From positions 5,642,001 to 5,706,000 of the forward strand of contig NZ_CP197246.1 of assembly GCF_052076145.1 (NCBI RefSeq): a stretch of 64,000 bases of DNA. The letters are read 5' to 3'. Below are positions 50,080 through 58,957 of this stretch, one piece after another. The position numbers were made by a program, and so were the translations under genes. Position 1 is the first letter of the stretch; each line of letters begins with the position of its first letter. The stretch is from Kitasatospora sp052076145. Its GTDB lineage: Bacteria > Actinomycetota > Actinomycetes > Streptomycetales > Streptomycetaceae. Below the pieces are notes generated by a model. The model did not search any database, was not told the DNA's origin, and saw only the letters and a list, made by a program, of their open reading frames with translations.

Positions 50080-50342
50080 CGGTGGCCACCCTCGCGGTCG
50101 GCCTTGCGGCGCCGGGCGTCGTCGGTCGCCGTCCGGCTCAGGTCCGCGATCAGCGGCTTGAGGTCGTCGATGTCGGACCCGGCCTTGAGCTGCTCGTAGA
50201 TCCGACCGGCGATCTCCTTCTGCCGGTCGGTCTGGCCGCTGAGGTACTCCTCGCCGAGCTGGTCCAGCTTGGCCGCGCGCTCCTCCGACTCCTCGTCGGG
50301 GCGCTCGTCGGTCTGGAGGCCGTCGTAGCTGTAGTAGGACAT
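50076..50342 (-). CDS. Small charged helical protein, function unknown
   Basis: 88 aa. Begins M-S-Y-Y-S-Y-D-G, then acidic helix D-E-E-S-E-E-R-A-A-K-L-D-Q-L-G-E-E-Y, later I-Y-E-Q-L-K-A-G, and a basic end. No cysteines, no membrane segment. It sits 16 bp after the WXG-like gene and overlaps the LOR-like gene by 4 nt. The size and place would suit a chaperone or immunity-type partner, but nothing in the sequence proves that. Confidence 0.7.
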   Translation of the reverse strand: MSYYSYDGLQTDERPDEESEERAAKLDQLGEEYLSGQTDRQKEIAGRIYEQLKAGSDIDDLKPLIADLSRTATDDARRRKADREGGHR

Positions 50343-50358
50343 GTCTCGCTCCGAGTTC

Positions 50359-51573
50359 TCAGGCTGCCGGGATCATACCGATGCGGGCCGCGCCCATGGT
50401 CGAGGACCAACCGCCGCTCTTCTCGAACTCGAAGCCGCGCTGCTCGACGTCGTTGACGAGGCTGCCGAGCGTCGGCATCGGCGAGTTGATCGCATCCATG
50501 ATCGCCTGGATGCCCTTGTGGATGCCGTCGACCGCCTTCTGGATCTCCTCGTAGATCTTCACGATGGTGGCGATCCCGTTGACGATCTTCTGAACGATCT
50601 TGTAGATCTTGTACATCTTGTAGGCGGTGTAGATACCCGCGCCCACGTCCGCCAGCGGGTCCTCCGGGCCGAGGCCGACGGCCTCGATCGCGGCGTCCCC
50701 GGCGAGCATCTCGGCGGCCTGCTTGGCGAGCTGCTCGATCTCCTCCCGGATCAGCTTGTCGATCTCGCGGAGCGCGGCGGCCACCAGGACGGTGATGGCG
50801 GTGTACGCGTCCTTGTAGATCTTGGCGGCCGACTTGGCGGCGTCGCCGACCCCGCCGAGGCCCATGCTCCAACGGAACAGGTACTCGTCGAAGGCCTGCG
50901 CCGTCTGGCCCTGCCATTCGCTGCCGAGCTTCCAGGAGCCCTTCCGGAGGGTGCCCGCGACGGTGTAGATTCCGTCGCCCAATTCCTCGTAGGCGTCGCT
51001 GAGATAGCGCAGCCGCCCGAACTCGCCGATCAGCGGGTCGAACATCAGGCCTATCAGGCTCTGGCCGGTGCAGAACTTGAACATCTTCTCGGCGGCCTTG
51101 ATTTCGCCCTTGCCGCTGGTGGCCCAGAGCGCGTGCTTGATCGCCTTCGTCGTGTCGTCCTCGGCGCTGGTCGGCTCCTTGAGCTCGACCGGCTCGTCGG
51201 TGAAGTTGCCGACGGCGGAGCCGCCCGGGATCGAGCTGATGTCGGGGAGCGGCAGCGAGCCGGCCGGGTAGATGCTGATCAGGTCGACGGCGTGCTGCTG
51301 GTCGACCTGGGTGTAGTCGGCGCTGGTGCGCTGGATCTTCTCGTTGACCAGGACCATGCCGCGCTGGCACTGGTTGATCTTGTCGGCGAAGAAGTGGGCG
51401 ACGGAGGGCGCGATGGCCTTCAGGGGGAGCAGCAGCAGCCCGTCAAAGCCGTCGGTGTTGGCGCACTGGTTTCCGCTCCACTGGGCGAGCTGCGAGAGGT
51501 GGCTGCCCTGCTGGCTCACCAGATTTGCGTAGGAGTGGAAATCTTCCTGTGGCGGCGTGCGAAATCCGGACAC
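50359..51573 (-). CDS. WXG100-like protein, candidate type VII substrate
   Basis: 404 aa from GTG 51573 (GGGGAGA upstream); a start at 51633 would add 20 residues. Residues about 190-290 are helical with the motif S-E-W-Q-G-Q-T-A-Q-A-F-D-E-Y, a helix-WxG-helix hairpin of ESX/WXG100 proteins. Then comes a hydrophobic, amphipathic helix region (L-V-A-A-A-L-R-E-I-D-K, K-M-Y-K-I-Y-K-I-V-Q-K-I-V). No signal peptide and no toxin motif that I know. The kinase gene is 81 bp upstream. No eccC-type ATPase gene is in the window. Confidence 0.68.
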   Translation of the reverse strand: MSGFRTPPQEDFHSYANLVSQQGSHLSQLAQWSGNQCANTDGFDGLLLLPLKAIAPSVAHFFADKINQCQRGMVLVNEKIQRTSADYTQVDQQHAVDLISIYPAGSLPLPDISSIPGGSAVGNFTDEPVELKEPTSAEDDTTKAIKHALWATSGKGEIKAAEKMFKFCTGQSLIGLMFDPLIGEFGRLRYLSDAYEELGDGIYTVAGTLRKGSWKLGSEWQGQTAQAFDEYLFRWSMGLGGVGDAAKSAAKIYKDAYTAITVLVAAALREIDKLIREEIEQLAKQAAEMLAGDAAIEAVGLGPEDPLADVGAGIYTAYKMYKIYKIVQKIVNGIATIVKIYEEIQKAVDGIHKGIQAIMDAINSPMPTLGSLVNDVEQRGFEFEKSGGWSSTMGAARIGMIPAA

Positions 51574-51654
51574 CCGTTCTCCCCGTTTCTGTGACCGAAT
51601 ACGACTGACCTGCTGGGCAGGTGCGCCGATCACATTAGCGGACAGTCGGTGTGG

Positions 51655-53379
51655 CTAGAAAAGGCTGAAGTTGACGGTCACCGTCGAGCCCTGCGGCCGG
51701 GGCTGACCAGCCGTCGGGTTCTGCCCGGTCGCCTTTCCGGTGCCGAAGAGATTGATGCCGCTGGTCTGGAGCTGGAATCCGGCGTCGGTGAGGGTCTTCT
51801 CCGCGTCGTCCTTGCTCATCCCGAGCACGCTCGGCACCGGCGTCATGCCCTTGCTGACGACGAGTGCGACCGGCGAGCCGACCGGCAGGGGCTTTCCGGC
51901 GGCCGGGGAGGCCGAGACCACCGAGCCCGCGGCGACCTCGTCGTCGTACTCCCCGGTGACCGCGCCGGCCGTCAGCCGGTGGTCCGACAGGGTCTGCCGG
52001 GCCTGGTCGAGCGGGAGCCCGTCGAGCTCGGGCACGGCGATGCGCTCGGGGCCCTTGGAGAGCGTCACCTTCACGGGGTCGCTCTTGCGCACCTGCGCGC
52101 CCACCTCGGGGTCGGTCGCCAGCACCTGGCCGTCCGGCACCGTCTCGCTGAACTGCTGCCCGAACACGCCCTGCAGCCCGGCGCCGTCCAGCGTCGTGAC
52201 GGCCTGCGCCTGGGACTGCCCGAGCACGCTCGGCATCGTCGTGTAGAGCGCCCCCGAGAGGAAGTACGTCGTCCCGCCGAACAGGCCCAGCAGGACGGCC
52301 AGCACCGCGCCCCAGACCAGCGGCCGCCGCGAGCGCGGCCGCCGGGGCTTCCGGACGGGCAGCGGCTCGTCGAACGGGCGGGGGCGGGCGAGCAGTCCCT
52401 CCGGCACCTGCTGGACGCTCGTCCGCTCCAGGTGCAGCACCGAGGTCGCCTCGCCGGTCGGGTACTGCGGGGTGGTGCGGGAGGAGGCGGGGGGCTCGGC
52501 GTCCAGCTGGGCGGGCGTCAGCTCGCGGCGGGCCCGCTGGAGGGCGGCGAGCAGCTCGACCGCGTCGTACGGGCGGGCCTGCGGGTCACGGGCGGTGGCC
52601 GCGGCGACTATCGCATCCAGCTCGGGCCCGACCGTCGGGGTGGCCGCCGAGGGCGGCGGCACGTCCTCGTTCAGGTGCCGGTAGATCACCTGCATCGGGT
52701 TGTCGCCGGTGTGCGGCTTGGCGCCGGTGAGCAGCTCGTACAGCAGGATGCCCGCCGCGTAGACGTCCACCCGCTGGTCGGTCGGCGCGTCCTGCCGGAT
52801 CTGCTCCGGCGCCAGGTACGAGACGGTGCCGAGCACGGTGCCCGCCGTGCTGGTGGAGGTCGCGGTGCCGTCCGAGCCGGTGAGCAGCCGGACCAGCCCG
52901 AAGTCGGCGACCTTCACCAGGCCGCCGTCGGTGATCAGCACGTTCTCGGGCTTGACGTCGCGGTGCACCAGCCCCGCGCGGTGGGCGGCGCCGAGCGCCG
53001 CGAGGACGGGCTCCAGGATGTCCAGCGCCGCGCGGATGCTCAGCGCGCCCCTGTCCCGGAGCAGGTCGCGCAGGGTGCGGCCGGGGACGTACTCCATCGC
53101 CAGGAAGACGTGCCCGTTGTCGGCGCCCTGGTCGAAGACGTTCACCACGTTCGGGTGCGCGAGGCGGGCGACGGCTTTCGCCTCGCGGATGAAACGGTCG
53201 GTGAAGTCGCGGTCGCCCGCGAGCGAGGGGTGCATCACCTTCAGCGCGAGCACCCGGTCGAGCCGGGTGTCGGTGCCCCGGTAGACGGTCGCCATGCCGC
53301 CCGCGGCGATGCGCTGCTCGATCCGGTACCGGCCGTCCAGCAGGGTACCGATCAGGGGGTCGTCCAGCGTCGTGTCCAC
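51655..53379 (-). CDS. PASTA-domain serine/threonine protein kinase (PknB/PknL-like)
   Basis: 574 aa. Kinase domain at about 15-285: I-A-A-G-G-M-A-T-V-Y glycine loop, L-A-L-K-V-M (Lys), H-R-D-V-K-P-E-N (catalytic loop), D-F-G-L (Mg site), A-P-E-Q. A membrane helix at about 350-370, then three extracellular PASTA repeats (P-S-V-L-G-Q, V-P-E-L-D-G-L, P-S-V-L-G-M) that bind peptidoglycan fragments or lipid II. The place next to aroG, polyprenyl synthase and Rv2175c-like genes fits PknL of mycobacteria, though PknL itself lacks PASTA. The end shows a V-T-V-N-F-S-L-F stop strand. Confidence 0.95.
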   Translation of the reverse strand: MDTTLDDPLIGTLLDGRYRIEQRIAAGGMATVYRGTDTRLDRVLALKVMHPSLAGDRDFTDRFIREAKAVARLAHPNVVNVFDQGADNGHVFLAMEYVPGRTLRDLLRDRGALSIRAALDILEPVLAALGAAHRAGLVHRDVKPENVLITDGGLVKVADFGLVRLLTGSDGTATSTSTAGTVLGTVSYLAPEQIRQDAPTDQRVDVYAAGILLYELLTGAKPHTGDNPMQVIYRHLNEDVPPPSAATPTVGPELDAIVAAATARDPQARPYDAVELLAALQRARRELTPAQLDAEPPASSRTTPQYPTGEATSVLHLERTSVQQVPEGLLARPRPFDEPLPVRKPRRPRSRRPLVWGAVLAVLLGLFGGTTYFLSGALYTTMPSVLGQSQAQAVTTLDGAGLQGVFGQQFSETVPDGQVLATDPEVGAQVRKSDPVKVTLSKGPERIAVPELDGLPLDQARQTLSDHRLTAGAVTGEYDDEVAAGSVVSASPAAGKPLPVGSPVALVVSKGMTPVPSVLGMSKDDAEKTLTDAGFQLQTSGINLFGTGKATGQNPTAGQPRPQGSTVTVNFSLF

Positions 53380-53420
53380 CCGGAGAGTGTACGAGGGGCG
53401 GTGGCGCGCGGCGCCGGTCC

Positions 53421-54086
53421 CTACACGAGTTGGCGGGCCTTGTTCCAGTCGGGGAGGGCGAGGGCGATCCGGGCGACGGTGGTGGCGCCCGCCCGGTCGG
53501 CGAGGGAGCGGCGGCCGCCGATGACGGCGGGCAGGGCGTTGGCCCAGAAGACCACCACCGCGAGGACCCAGACGAGCATGGCGGCGACGAAGGAGCCGCC
53601 GACCAGCGCGCAGCAGGCCACCGAGAAGAGTGCGACGTCGGCGAGGGTCGTGACGGCCGCCCGCAGCGCCACCCGGCCCCTGCCGGGCAGGGAGGTGCCG
53701 GGGCCGGACACCCGCAGCCCGAGGAGCAGCTTGCCGAGAGTGCGGCCCCCGAACGCGATCGAGAAGTACTGGTACGCGAAGGTGCAGACCACCAGTGCGC
53801 CGAAGGCCTCCTGGACGTCCAGCACGCTCGAGTGCCAGAGCGCGATGCCGATGCCCTCACCGGTGTGCAGGTAGTCGCCGCGTGAGGTGAGCAGGCCCCA
53901 GCCGCCCTTCGCCGCCAGGCCCGGGACGTCGGTGACGAGCGCGCCTATCCGGTGGAAGGTGACGATCGCCAGCAGCGAGGCGATCCCGACCACCAGCGCG
54001 AAGTCGACCAGCCACGCCAGGCTGCGGCGGCCGACCGCGGCCACCGGCACGGGCACAGGCACGACGGCTGCTTGTTCGGGATACAC
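53421..54086 (-). CDS. RDD-family membrane protein
   Basis: 221 aa, GTG start at 54086 with GGGGGAG upstream. Three or four membrane helices; the RDD pattern is seen as R-S-L-A-W-L-V-D-F-A-L-V (R..D) near residue 20, then G-G-R-T-L-G-K-L-L-L-G-L-R-V and S-L-A-D-R-A. The family may move ions or small solutes, but roles are poorly known. It is 41 bp ahead of the PASTA kinase and the first gene of that run, preceded by a tandem repeat. Confidence 0.85.
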   Translation of the reverse strand: MYPEQAAVVPVPVPVAAVGRRSLAWLVDFALVVGIASLLAIVTFHRIGALVTDVPGLAAKGGWGLLTSRGDYLHTGEGIGIALWHSSVLDVQEAFGALVVCTFAYQYFSIAFGGRTLGKLLLGLRVSGPGTSLPGRGRVALRAAVTTLADVALFSVACCALVGGSFVAAMLVWVLAVVVFWANALPAVIGGRRSLADRAGATTVARIALALPDWNKARQLV

Positions 54087-54100
54087 GCTCTCCCCCAGGA

Positions 54101-54156
54101 GGTGACGGCGGTGCGGTGACGGCGGTGCGGTGACGGCGGTGCGGTGACGGCGGTGC
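54101..54156. repeat. Four tandem copies of a 14-bp unit upstream of the RDD gene
   Basis: GGTGACGGCGGTGC is repeated exactly four times (54101-54114, 54115-54128, 54129-54142, 54143-54156), followed by a partial G-G-A-C. It lies 14 bp before the RDD start codon, where the 5' part of the mRNA or promoter must be, so copy number could change expression of the RDD-kinase run. Confidence 0.92.
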
Positions 54157-54205
54157 GGACCGGCTCAGGGTATCCGCGCCGCTGACCGCCACTCACCTCG
54201 GGTCG

Positions 54206-55003
<798 letters not shown>

Positions 55004-55007
55004 GGTG

Positions 55008-55217
55008 TCAGCCTCCCTGGACGGCGGTGAGGATCTCGACCCGGTCGCCCGCGCTGAGCTGCGTGAGCGGCCACGAACTGCGCGGCACCACGGTCTCGTT
55101 GAGGGCGGCCGCGACACCGGTGTTGGCCTTGCTCAGGGCGGCGACCACCTCCGCGAGCGTGGTGGCGGATGCCACCTCGCGGGGCTCGCCGTTGACGGTG
55201 AGGGTGATGGCGTTCAT
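55008..55217 (-). CDS. thiS: Sulfur carrier protein ThiS
   Basis: 69 aa, ubiquitin-like fold: M-N-A-I-T-L-T-V-N-G-E-P-R and the C-terminal V-Q-G-G. The terminal Gly-Gly is adenylated and turned into a thiocarboxylate that gives sulfur to ThiG. The start overlaps the thiO stop by 4 nt. The sulfur source is a cysteine desulfurase; two are in this window, but none is in the operon. Confidence 0.95.
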   Translation of the reverse strand: MNAITLTVNGEPREVASATTLAEVVAALSKANTGVAAALNETVVPRSSWPLTQLSAGDRVEILTAVQGG

Positions 55218-56371
55218 GCGGCGGCCTTCGGGCTGAAGCGGTCGGGGGAGAAGGGGAGAGCGAGATCGGGCGTACGGCCGGTGGCGAGCTGCTCGGCGAT
55301 CAGATCGGCCGTCACCGGGGTCAGCAGCACCCCGTTGCGGTAGTGGCCGGTCGCCGCCAGCAGGCCCGGCAGCGTGGTCGGGCCGAGCACCGGGGCGTTG
55401 TCCGGCGAGCCGGGCCGCAGGCCCGCGCCGGTCTCCACCAACGGCAGCTCCGTCAGGCCCGGGACGAGCTCGTGGGCGTCGCGCAGCAGCTCGTACACAC
55501 CCCCGGCCGTGACGGTGGTGTCGAAGCCCTGCTCCTCGCTGGTCGCGCCGATCACCAGCTCGCCGTCGGCACGCGGCACCAGGTAGATGTGCTGCCCGCG
55601 CACCACCGCGCGGACGTTGCGGGAGAGGAACGGGCCGTACGCGGGCGGGATGCGCAGCCGCAGCACCTGCCCCTTCACCGGGCGGATCGGCGGCAGCACC
55701 CCCTCCGGCAGGCCCGGCAGCAGGTGGCTGCGGCAGCCTCCGGCGAGCACCAGCTGCCCGGCGCCCAGTTCGTCGCCGTCCGCGAGCCGTACACCGCTCG
55801 CCCGGCCGTCGGTGACCAGCAGCTCGACGGCCTCGGTGCGGCGCAGCTCCACCCCGGCGGCCGTGCAGGCGGCGAGCAGCGCGGTGGCCAGCCGGCGCCC
55901 GTCCACCTGGTGGTCGTCCGTCACGTGCAGCCCGCCGCGGACACCCGGCGCGAGCATCGGCTCCAGCTTCCGGGCCTCCCGGCCGGTCAGCCAGTGCGAG
56001 GCCAGCCCGAGCCGCTGGTGGAAGGCGTGCAGCTCGCGCAGCTCCTCCCGGTCGTCGGAGTCCAGCGCCACGGCGAGTGTGCCGGTCTGCCGGTAGCCGG
56101 TGTCCAGGCCCGTCAGCTCGGTGAGCTCGGCGGCGAAGGCCGCGTACCGCTCGTTGGAGGCCACGCCCAGGCGCAGCAACGGCTCCTCGCCGTACTGGAG
56201 CTCGGTCACCGGGGCCAGCATCCCCGCCGCGACCTGAGCGGCCCCGCCGCCGGGCGCCGGGTCGACCACGGTGACGCCGAGGCCGCGCTGCGCCGCCCGC
56301 CAGGCGACGCCCAGGCCGATGATGCCGCCCCCGATCACGAGGACGTCGGCCGCTGTCGAAGTGCGTGCCAC
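55214..56371 (-). CDS. thiO: Glycine oxidase ThiO
   Basis: 385 aa, GTG start at 56371. FAD-binding D-amino-acid-oxidase fold: N-terminal V-L-V-I-G-G-G-I-I-G-L-G-V-A-W-R, a G-Y-R-Q-T-G-T region and the C-terminal G-H-Y-R-N-G-V-L-L-T-P-V-T-A. It oxidises glycine to the iminoglycine needed by ThiG, the aerobic route. First gene of thiO-thiS-thiG, under the TPP riboswitch. Confidence 0.95.
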   Translation of the reverse strand: MARTSTAADVLVIGGGIIGLGVAWRAAQRGLGVTVVDPAPGGGAAQVAAGMLAPVTELQYGEEPLLRLGVASNERYAAFAAELTELTGLDTGYRQTGTLAVALDSDDREELRELHAFHQRLGLASHWLTGREARKLEPMLAPGVRGGLHVTDDHQVDGRRLATALLAACTAAGVELRRTEAVELLVTDGRASGVRLADGDELGAGQLVLAGGCRSHLLPGLPEGVLPPIRPVKGQVLRLRIPPAYGPFLSRNVRAVVRGQHIYLVPRADGELVIGATSEEQGFDTTVTAGGVYELLRDAHELVPGLTELPLVETGAGLRPGSPDNAPVLGPTTLPGLLAATGHYRNGVLLTPVTADLIAEQLATGRTPDLALPFSPDRFSPKAAA

Positions 56372-56379
56372 AGTCAGGA

Positions 56380-56468
56380 TTCTCCCTTCGCCGGTATGAC
56401 CCGGATCAGGTTCGGACGGTCGCAGGCCGTCTCAGCCCGCCTCTCAGCCCGGTCCGCCGGGCTCCCGT
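56380..56468 (-). ncRNA. TPP riboswitch (THI element)
   Basis: On the minus strand: G-G-G-A-G-C-C-C at the 5' end, the G-C-T-G-A-G-A block, then C-T-G-A-T-C-C-G-G-G-T-C-A-T-A-C-C-G-G-C and G-A-A-G-G-G-A-G, the full THI-box consensus. It lies 9 nt before thiO. Thiamine pyrophosphate binding should block thiO-thiS-thiG expression. The 3' G-A-A-G-G-G-A-G is close to the thiO start, so the ribosome site could be part of the aptamer edge. Confidence 0.96.
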
Positions 56469-56603
56469 GATGAAGGTGTACCCACCTTAACGCCGAGCCG
56501 TTCCGCCCCGAAGCGGCGTACGAGGCGTGGACAGCGAACGCAACCCGCGCCCCTTTAGGCGGTGCATGGCGAGCCTGGATGCCCAACCCCCTAAGGTGTC
56601 GCC

Positions 56604-57788
56604 GTGACTGAAGCGGAGCGGGTGGTCGTTGCCGGGGCGGGGCTGGCGGGGGCGCAGTGTGCGCTGATGCTGCGACAGGGGGGCTGGCGGGGTCGGATCA
56701 CGCTGGTCGGGGAGGAGCCGCATGCGCCGTACGACCGGCCGCCGCTCTCCAAGGACGTGCTGCTCGGCAAGCGCGACGCGACCACCCTGGACGTGGACTG
56801 GGCGCAGCTGGGCGTCGAGCTGCTCCCCGGCCGCCGGGCGACGGGGCTGGAGCCCGGGGTGCTGCACACCGATGCCGGTGAACTTCCGTACGACTCCCTG
56901 GTGATCGCCACCGGCGCCGAGGCGGTGCCGCTGCCGGGGGCCGACGGCGGCCACGTGCTGCGGACGGTCGACGACGCGCTCGCGCTGCGGGCCCGGCTGG
57001 TGCCCGGCGCGCGGATCGCGCTGGTCGGCGCGGGCTGGATCGGCGCCGAGACGGCGACCGTCGCCCGACAGCTCGGCTGCGAGGTGACGGTCGTCGAGGC
57101 CGGGCCGGTGCCGCTCGCCGGGGCGCTGCCCAGCGAGATCGGCCTGCGGATGGCCGGTTGGTACGCCGAGGCCGGGGCCGAACTGCGCTGCGGCGCGGCC
57201 GTCGCCGCCGTCGAGACGGGTGCGCTGCTGCTCTCCGACGGCTCCCGGGTGCCTGCGGACGAGGTGGTGGTCGGCATCGGCGCCCGGCCCGCGACCGGCT
57301 GGCTCGCGGGCAGCGGCGTCGAACTCGACGCCCGGGGCGCGGTGGTGGTGGACGAGCGGCTGCGGACCTCCGCACCCGGCGTCTGGGCCGCCGGTGACTG
57401 CGTCTCCTACCCCTCCGCGCGGGCCGGGCTGCGGCTCACCGTCCAGCACTGGGACCACGCCCTCCAGTCCGGCCGGGTCGCGGCGGCCTCGCTGCTCGGC
57501 GCCCCGGACCCGTACGACCCGGTGCCGTACTTCTGGTCCGAGCAGTTCGGGCGGATGGTCCAGTACGCGGGCCGGCACGCCGGGGCCGACGAGGTCGTCC
57601 ACCGGGGCGGGGACGAGGACGCGGCCTGGACGGTGCTCTGGCTCACCGAGGGGCGGCTCGTCGGGCTGCTCACCGTCGACCGGCCGCGTGACCTCAACCA
57701 GGGCCGGAAGCTGATCGAACGCGGCGCCGTCCTCGACCGCGCGCTCGCCGCCGACCCCGGTGTCCAGCTCAAGGCCGCGGCCGCGTGA
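56604..57788 (+). CDS. FAD-dependent NAD(P)H oxidoreductase (ferredoxin reductase type)
   Basis: 394 aa, GTG start. Two Rossmann motifs: V-V-V-A-G-A-G-L-A-G for FAD and I-A-L-V-G-A-G-W-I-G-A-E for NAD(P)H, plus the G-V-W-A-A-G-D-C FAD-pyrophosphate motif and a C-terminal reductase domain (W-S-E-Q-F-G-R-M-V-Q-Y). R-P-P-L-S-K near residue 47 is typical of dioxygenase/P450 ferredoxin reductases. No ferredoxin or oxygenase partner is adjacent. It is divergent from the thiamine operon. Confidence 0.88.
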   Translation: MTEAERVVVAGAGLAGAQCALMLRQGGWRGRITLVGEEPHAPYDRPPLSKDVLLGKRDATTLDVDWAQLGVELLPGRRATGLEPGVLHTDAGELPYDSLVIATGAEAVPLPGADGGHVLRTVDDALALRARLVPGARIALVGAGWIGAETATVARQLGCEVTVVEAGPVPLAGALPSEIGLRMAGWYAEAGAELRCGAAVAAVETGALLLSDGSRVPADEVVVGIGARPATGWLAGSGVELDARGAVVVDERLRTSAPGVWAAGDCVSYPSARAGLRLTVQHWDHALQSGRVAAASLLGAPDPYDPVPYFWSEQFGRMVQYAGRHAGADEVVHRGGDEDAAWTVLWLTEGRLVGLLTVDRPRDLNQGRKLIERGAVLDRALAADPGVQLKAAAA

Positions 57789-57824
57789 GCGTCGAGGGGC
57801 GGCGCCTGTGGCAGGCTGGTGCCT

Positions 57825-58187
57825 GTGAGCGAGATCGAGAAGATTGAATCCCTTGTCCCGGCGTGGACCTACCTGCCCGACATCTGTGAGCGCTGGGGTG
57901 TCCCCGTCACCGACGTCCGGGACATGGTGCGGTCCGGCCAGCTGATCGCCGTCCGGCGTGGCCCGAACAATTCCCTCCAGGTGCCGGCCGCGTTCATCGA
58001 GGACACCGGCCTGGTGAAGCACCTGGTGGCCACCCTGACGCTGCTGCGCGACTGCAAGTTCACCGACCTGGAGATCCTGGAGTGGCTCTTCACCGAGCAG
58101 CCGTCGCTGCCCGGCAGCCCGATCCAGGCACTGGTCGAGAACCGTGGCACCGAGGTGAAGCGCCGCGCCCAGGCGGAGCTGATCTGA
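57825..58187 (+). CDS. Rv2175c-like DNA-binding protein
   Basis: 120 aa. Winged helix-turn-helix: W-T-Y-L-P-D-I-C-E-R-W-G-V-P-V-T-D-V-R-D-M, then R-R-G-P-N-N-S-L-Q-V-P-A; the C-terminal part L-T-L-L-R-D, F-T-D, W-L-F-T and E-N-R-G-T-E-V-K-R-R-A-Q-A is strongly conserved in the family. M. tuberculosis Rv2175c binds DNA and is phosphorylated by PknL, and a PASTA kinase is 4 kb away here. CAGGCT 7 nt before the GTG at 57825 suggests a leaderless mRNA; GTG 57819 is the alternative start. Overlaps thiE by 1 nt. Confidence 0.9.
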   Translation: MSEIEKIESLVPAWTYLPDICERWGVPVTDVRDMVRSGQLIAVRRGPNNSLQVPAAFIEDTGLVKHLVATLTLLRDCKFTDLEILEWLFTEQPSLPGSPIQALVENRGTEVKRRAQAELI

Positions 58188-58849
58188 TGGCCACGGGTCA
58201 GACGGTCGACGGCCGCGGGCAGCTGGCCGACGCCAGGCTCTACCTGTGCACCGACGCCCGCCGTGAGCAGGGCGACCTGCCCGAGTTCCTGGACGCCGTC
58301 TACGCCGGTGGCGTCGACATCGTCCAGCTCCGGGACAAGGGCCTGGAGGCCAAGCAGGAGCTGGAGTACCTGGAGATCCTCGCCGACGCCGCCCGTCGGC
58401 ACGGCAAGCTCTTCTCGGTCAACGACCGCGCCGACGTCGCCCACGCCGCCCGCCCCCAGGTGCTGCACCTGGGCCAGGACGACATCCCGGTGCCCGCAGC
58501 CCGCGCCATCCTCGGCGACTCCGTCGTCATCGGCCGCTCCTGCCACGCCGAGGCCGAGGTCGACGCGGCGATCGCCGAACCCGGCGTCGACTACTTCTGC
58601 ACCGGCCCGGTCTGGCCCACCCCCACCAAGCCCGGCCGCTACGCCCCCGGGCTCGGCCTGGTCTCCTACGCGGCGGCGGCCGTCACCGACCGCCCCTGGT
58701 TCGCCATCGGCGGCATCGACCTCACCAACCTGGACGAGGTCCTCGCAGCCGGCGCCCGCCGAGTCGTCGTCGTCCGCGCCATCACGGCGGCATCCGACCC
58801 GGGCGCAGCGGCGGCCGAGCTCGCCCGCAGGGTGCGCGCAGCAGCCTAG
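58187..58849 (+). CDS. thiE: Thiamine-phosphate synthase
   Basis: 220 aa; the ATG overlaps the stop of the Rv2175c-like gene (T-G-A-T-G). TIM barrel that joins thiazole phosphate and HMP pyrophosphate to thiamine phosphate. Landmarks: V-D-I-V-Q-L-R-D-K, F-S-V-N-D-R-A-D-V-A, H-L-G-Q-D-D, I-G-R-S-C-H, G-P-V-W-P-T-P-T-K and A-I-G-G-I-D. It is outside the TPP-riboswitch operon and on the other strand, yet only 2.5 kb away. No riboswitch is seen ahead of it. Confidence 0.95.
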   Translation: MATGQTVDGRGQLADARLYLCTDARREQGDLPEFLDAVYAGGVDIVQLRDKGLEAKQELEYLEILADAARRHGKLFSVNDRADVAHAARPQVLHLGQDDIPVPAARAILGDSVVIGRSCHAEAEVDAAIAEPGVDYFCTGPVWPTPTKPGRYAPGLGLVSYAAAAVTDRPWFAIGGIDLTNLDEVLAAGARRVVVVRAITAASDPGAAAAELARRVRAAA

Positions 58850-58857
58850 GGAAGCCA

Positions 58858-58937
58858 CCTCAGGGGCGCGGGGAACTGCGCGAAACGGGAGTGACGGCGC
58901 TGCACGGTTGCGCGCGCAGTTCCCCGCGCCCCTGAGG
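58858..58937. repeat. GC-rich palindromic repeat, copy 4
   Basis: Perfect 25-bp arms (58858-58882 and 58913-58937) around a 30-nt loop; the arm core GGGGCGCGGGGAACT and the loop start A-A-C-G-G-G-A-G-T-G-A-C-G-G-C-G-C are shared with copy 3. It lies between the ends of the convergent thiE and polyprenyl synthase genes. Confidence 0.92.
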
Positions 58938-58957
58938 GTGCATGGCTGGTGCGTTGC

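Noticed and set aside
54101..54156. Short regular repeats considered as a CRISPR array
   Set aside because: The units are 14 bp, contiguous and without spacers, and there are no cas genes.
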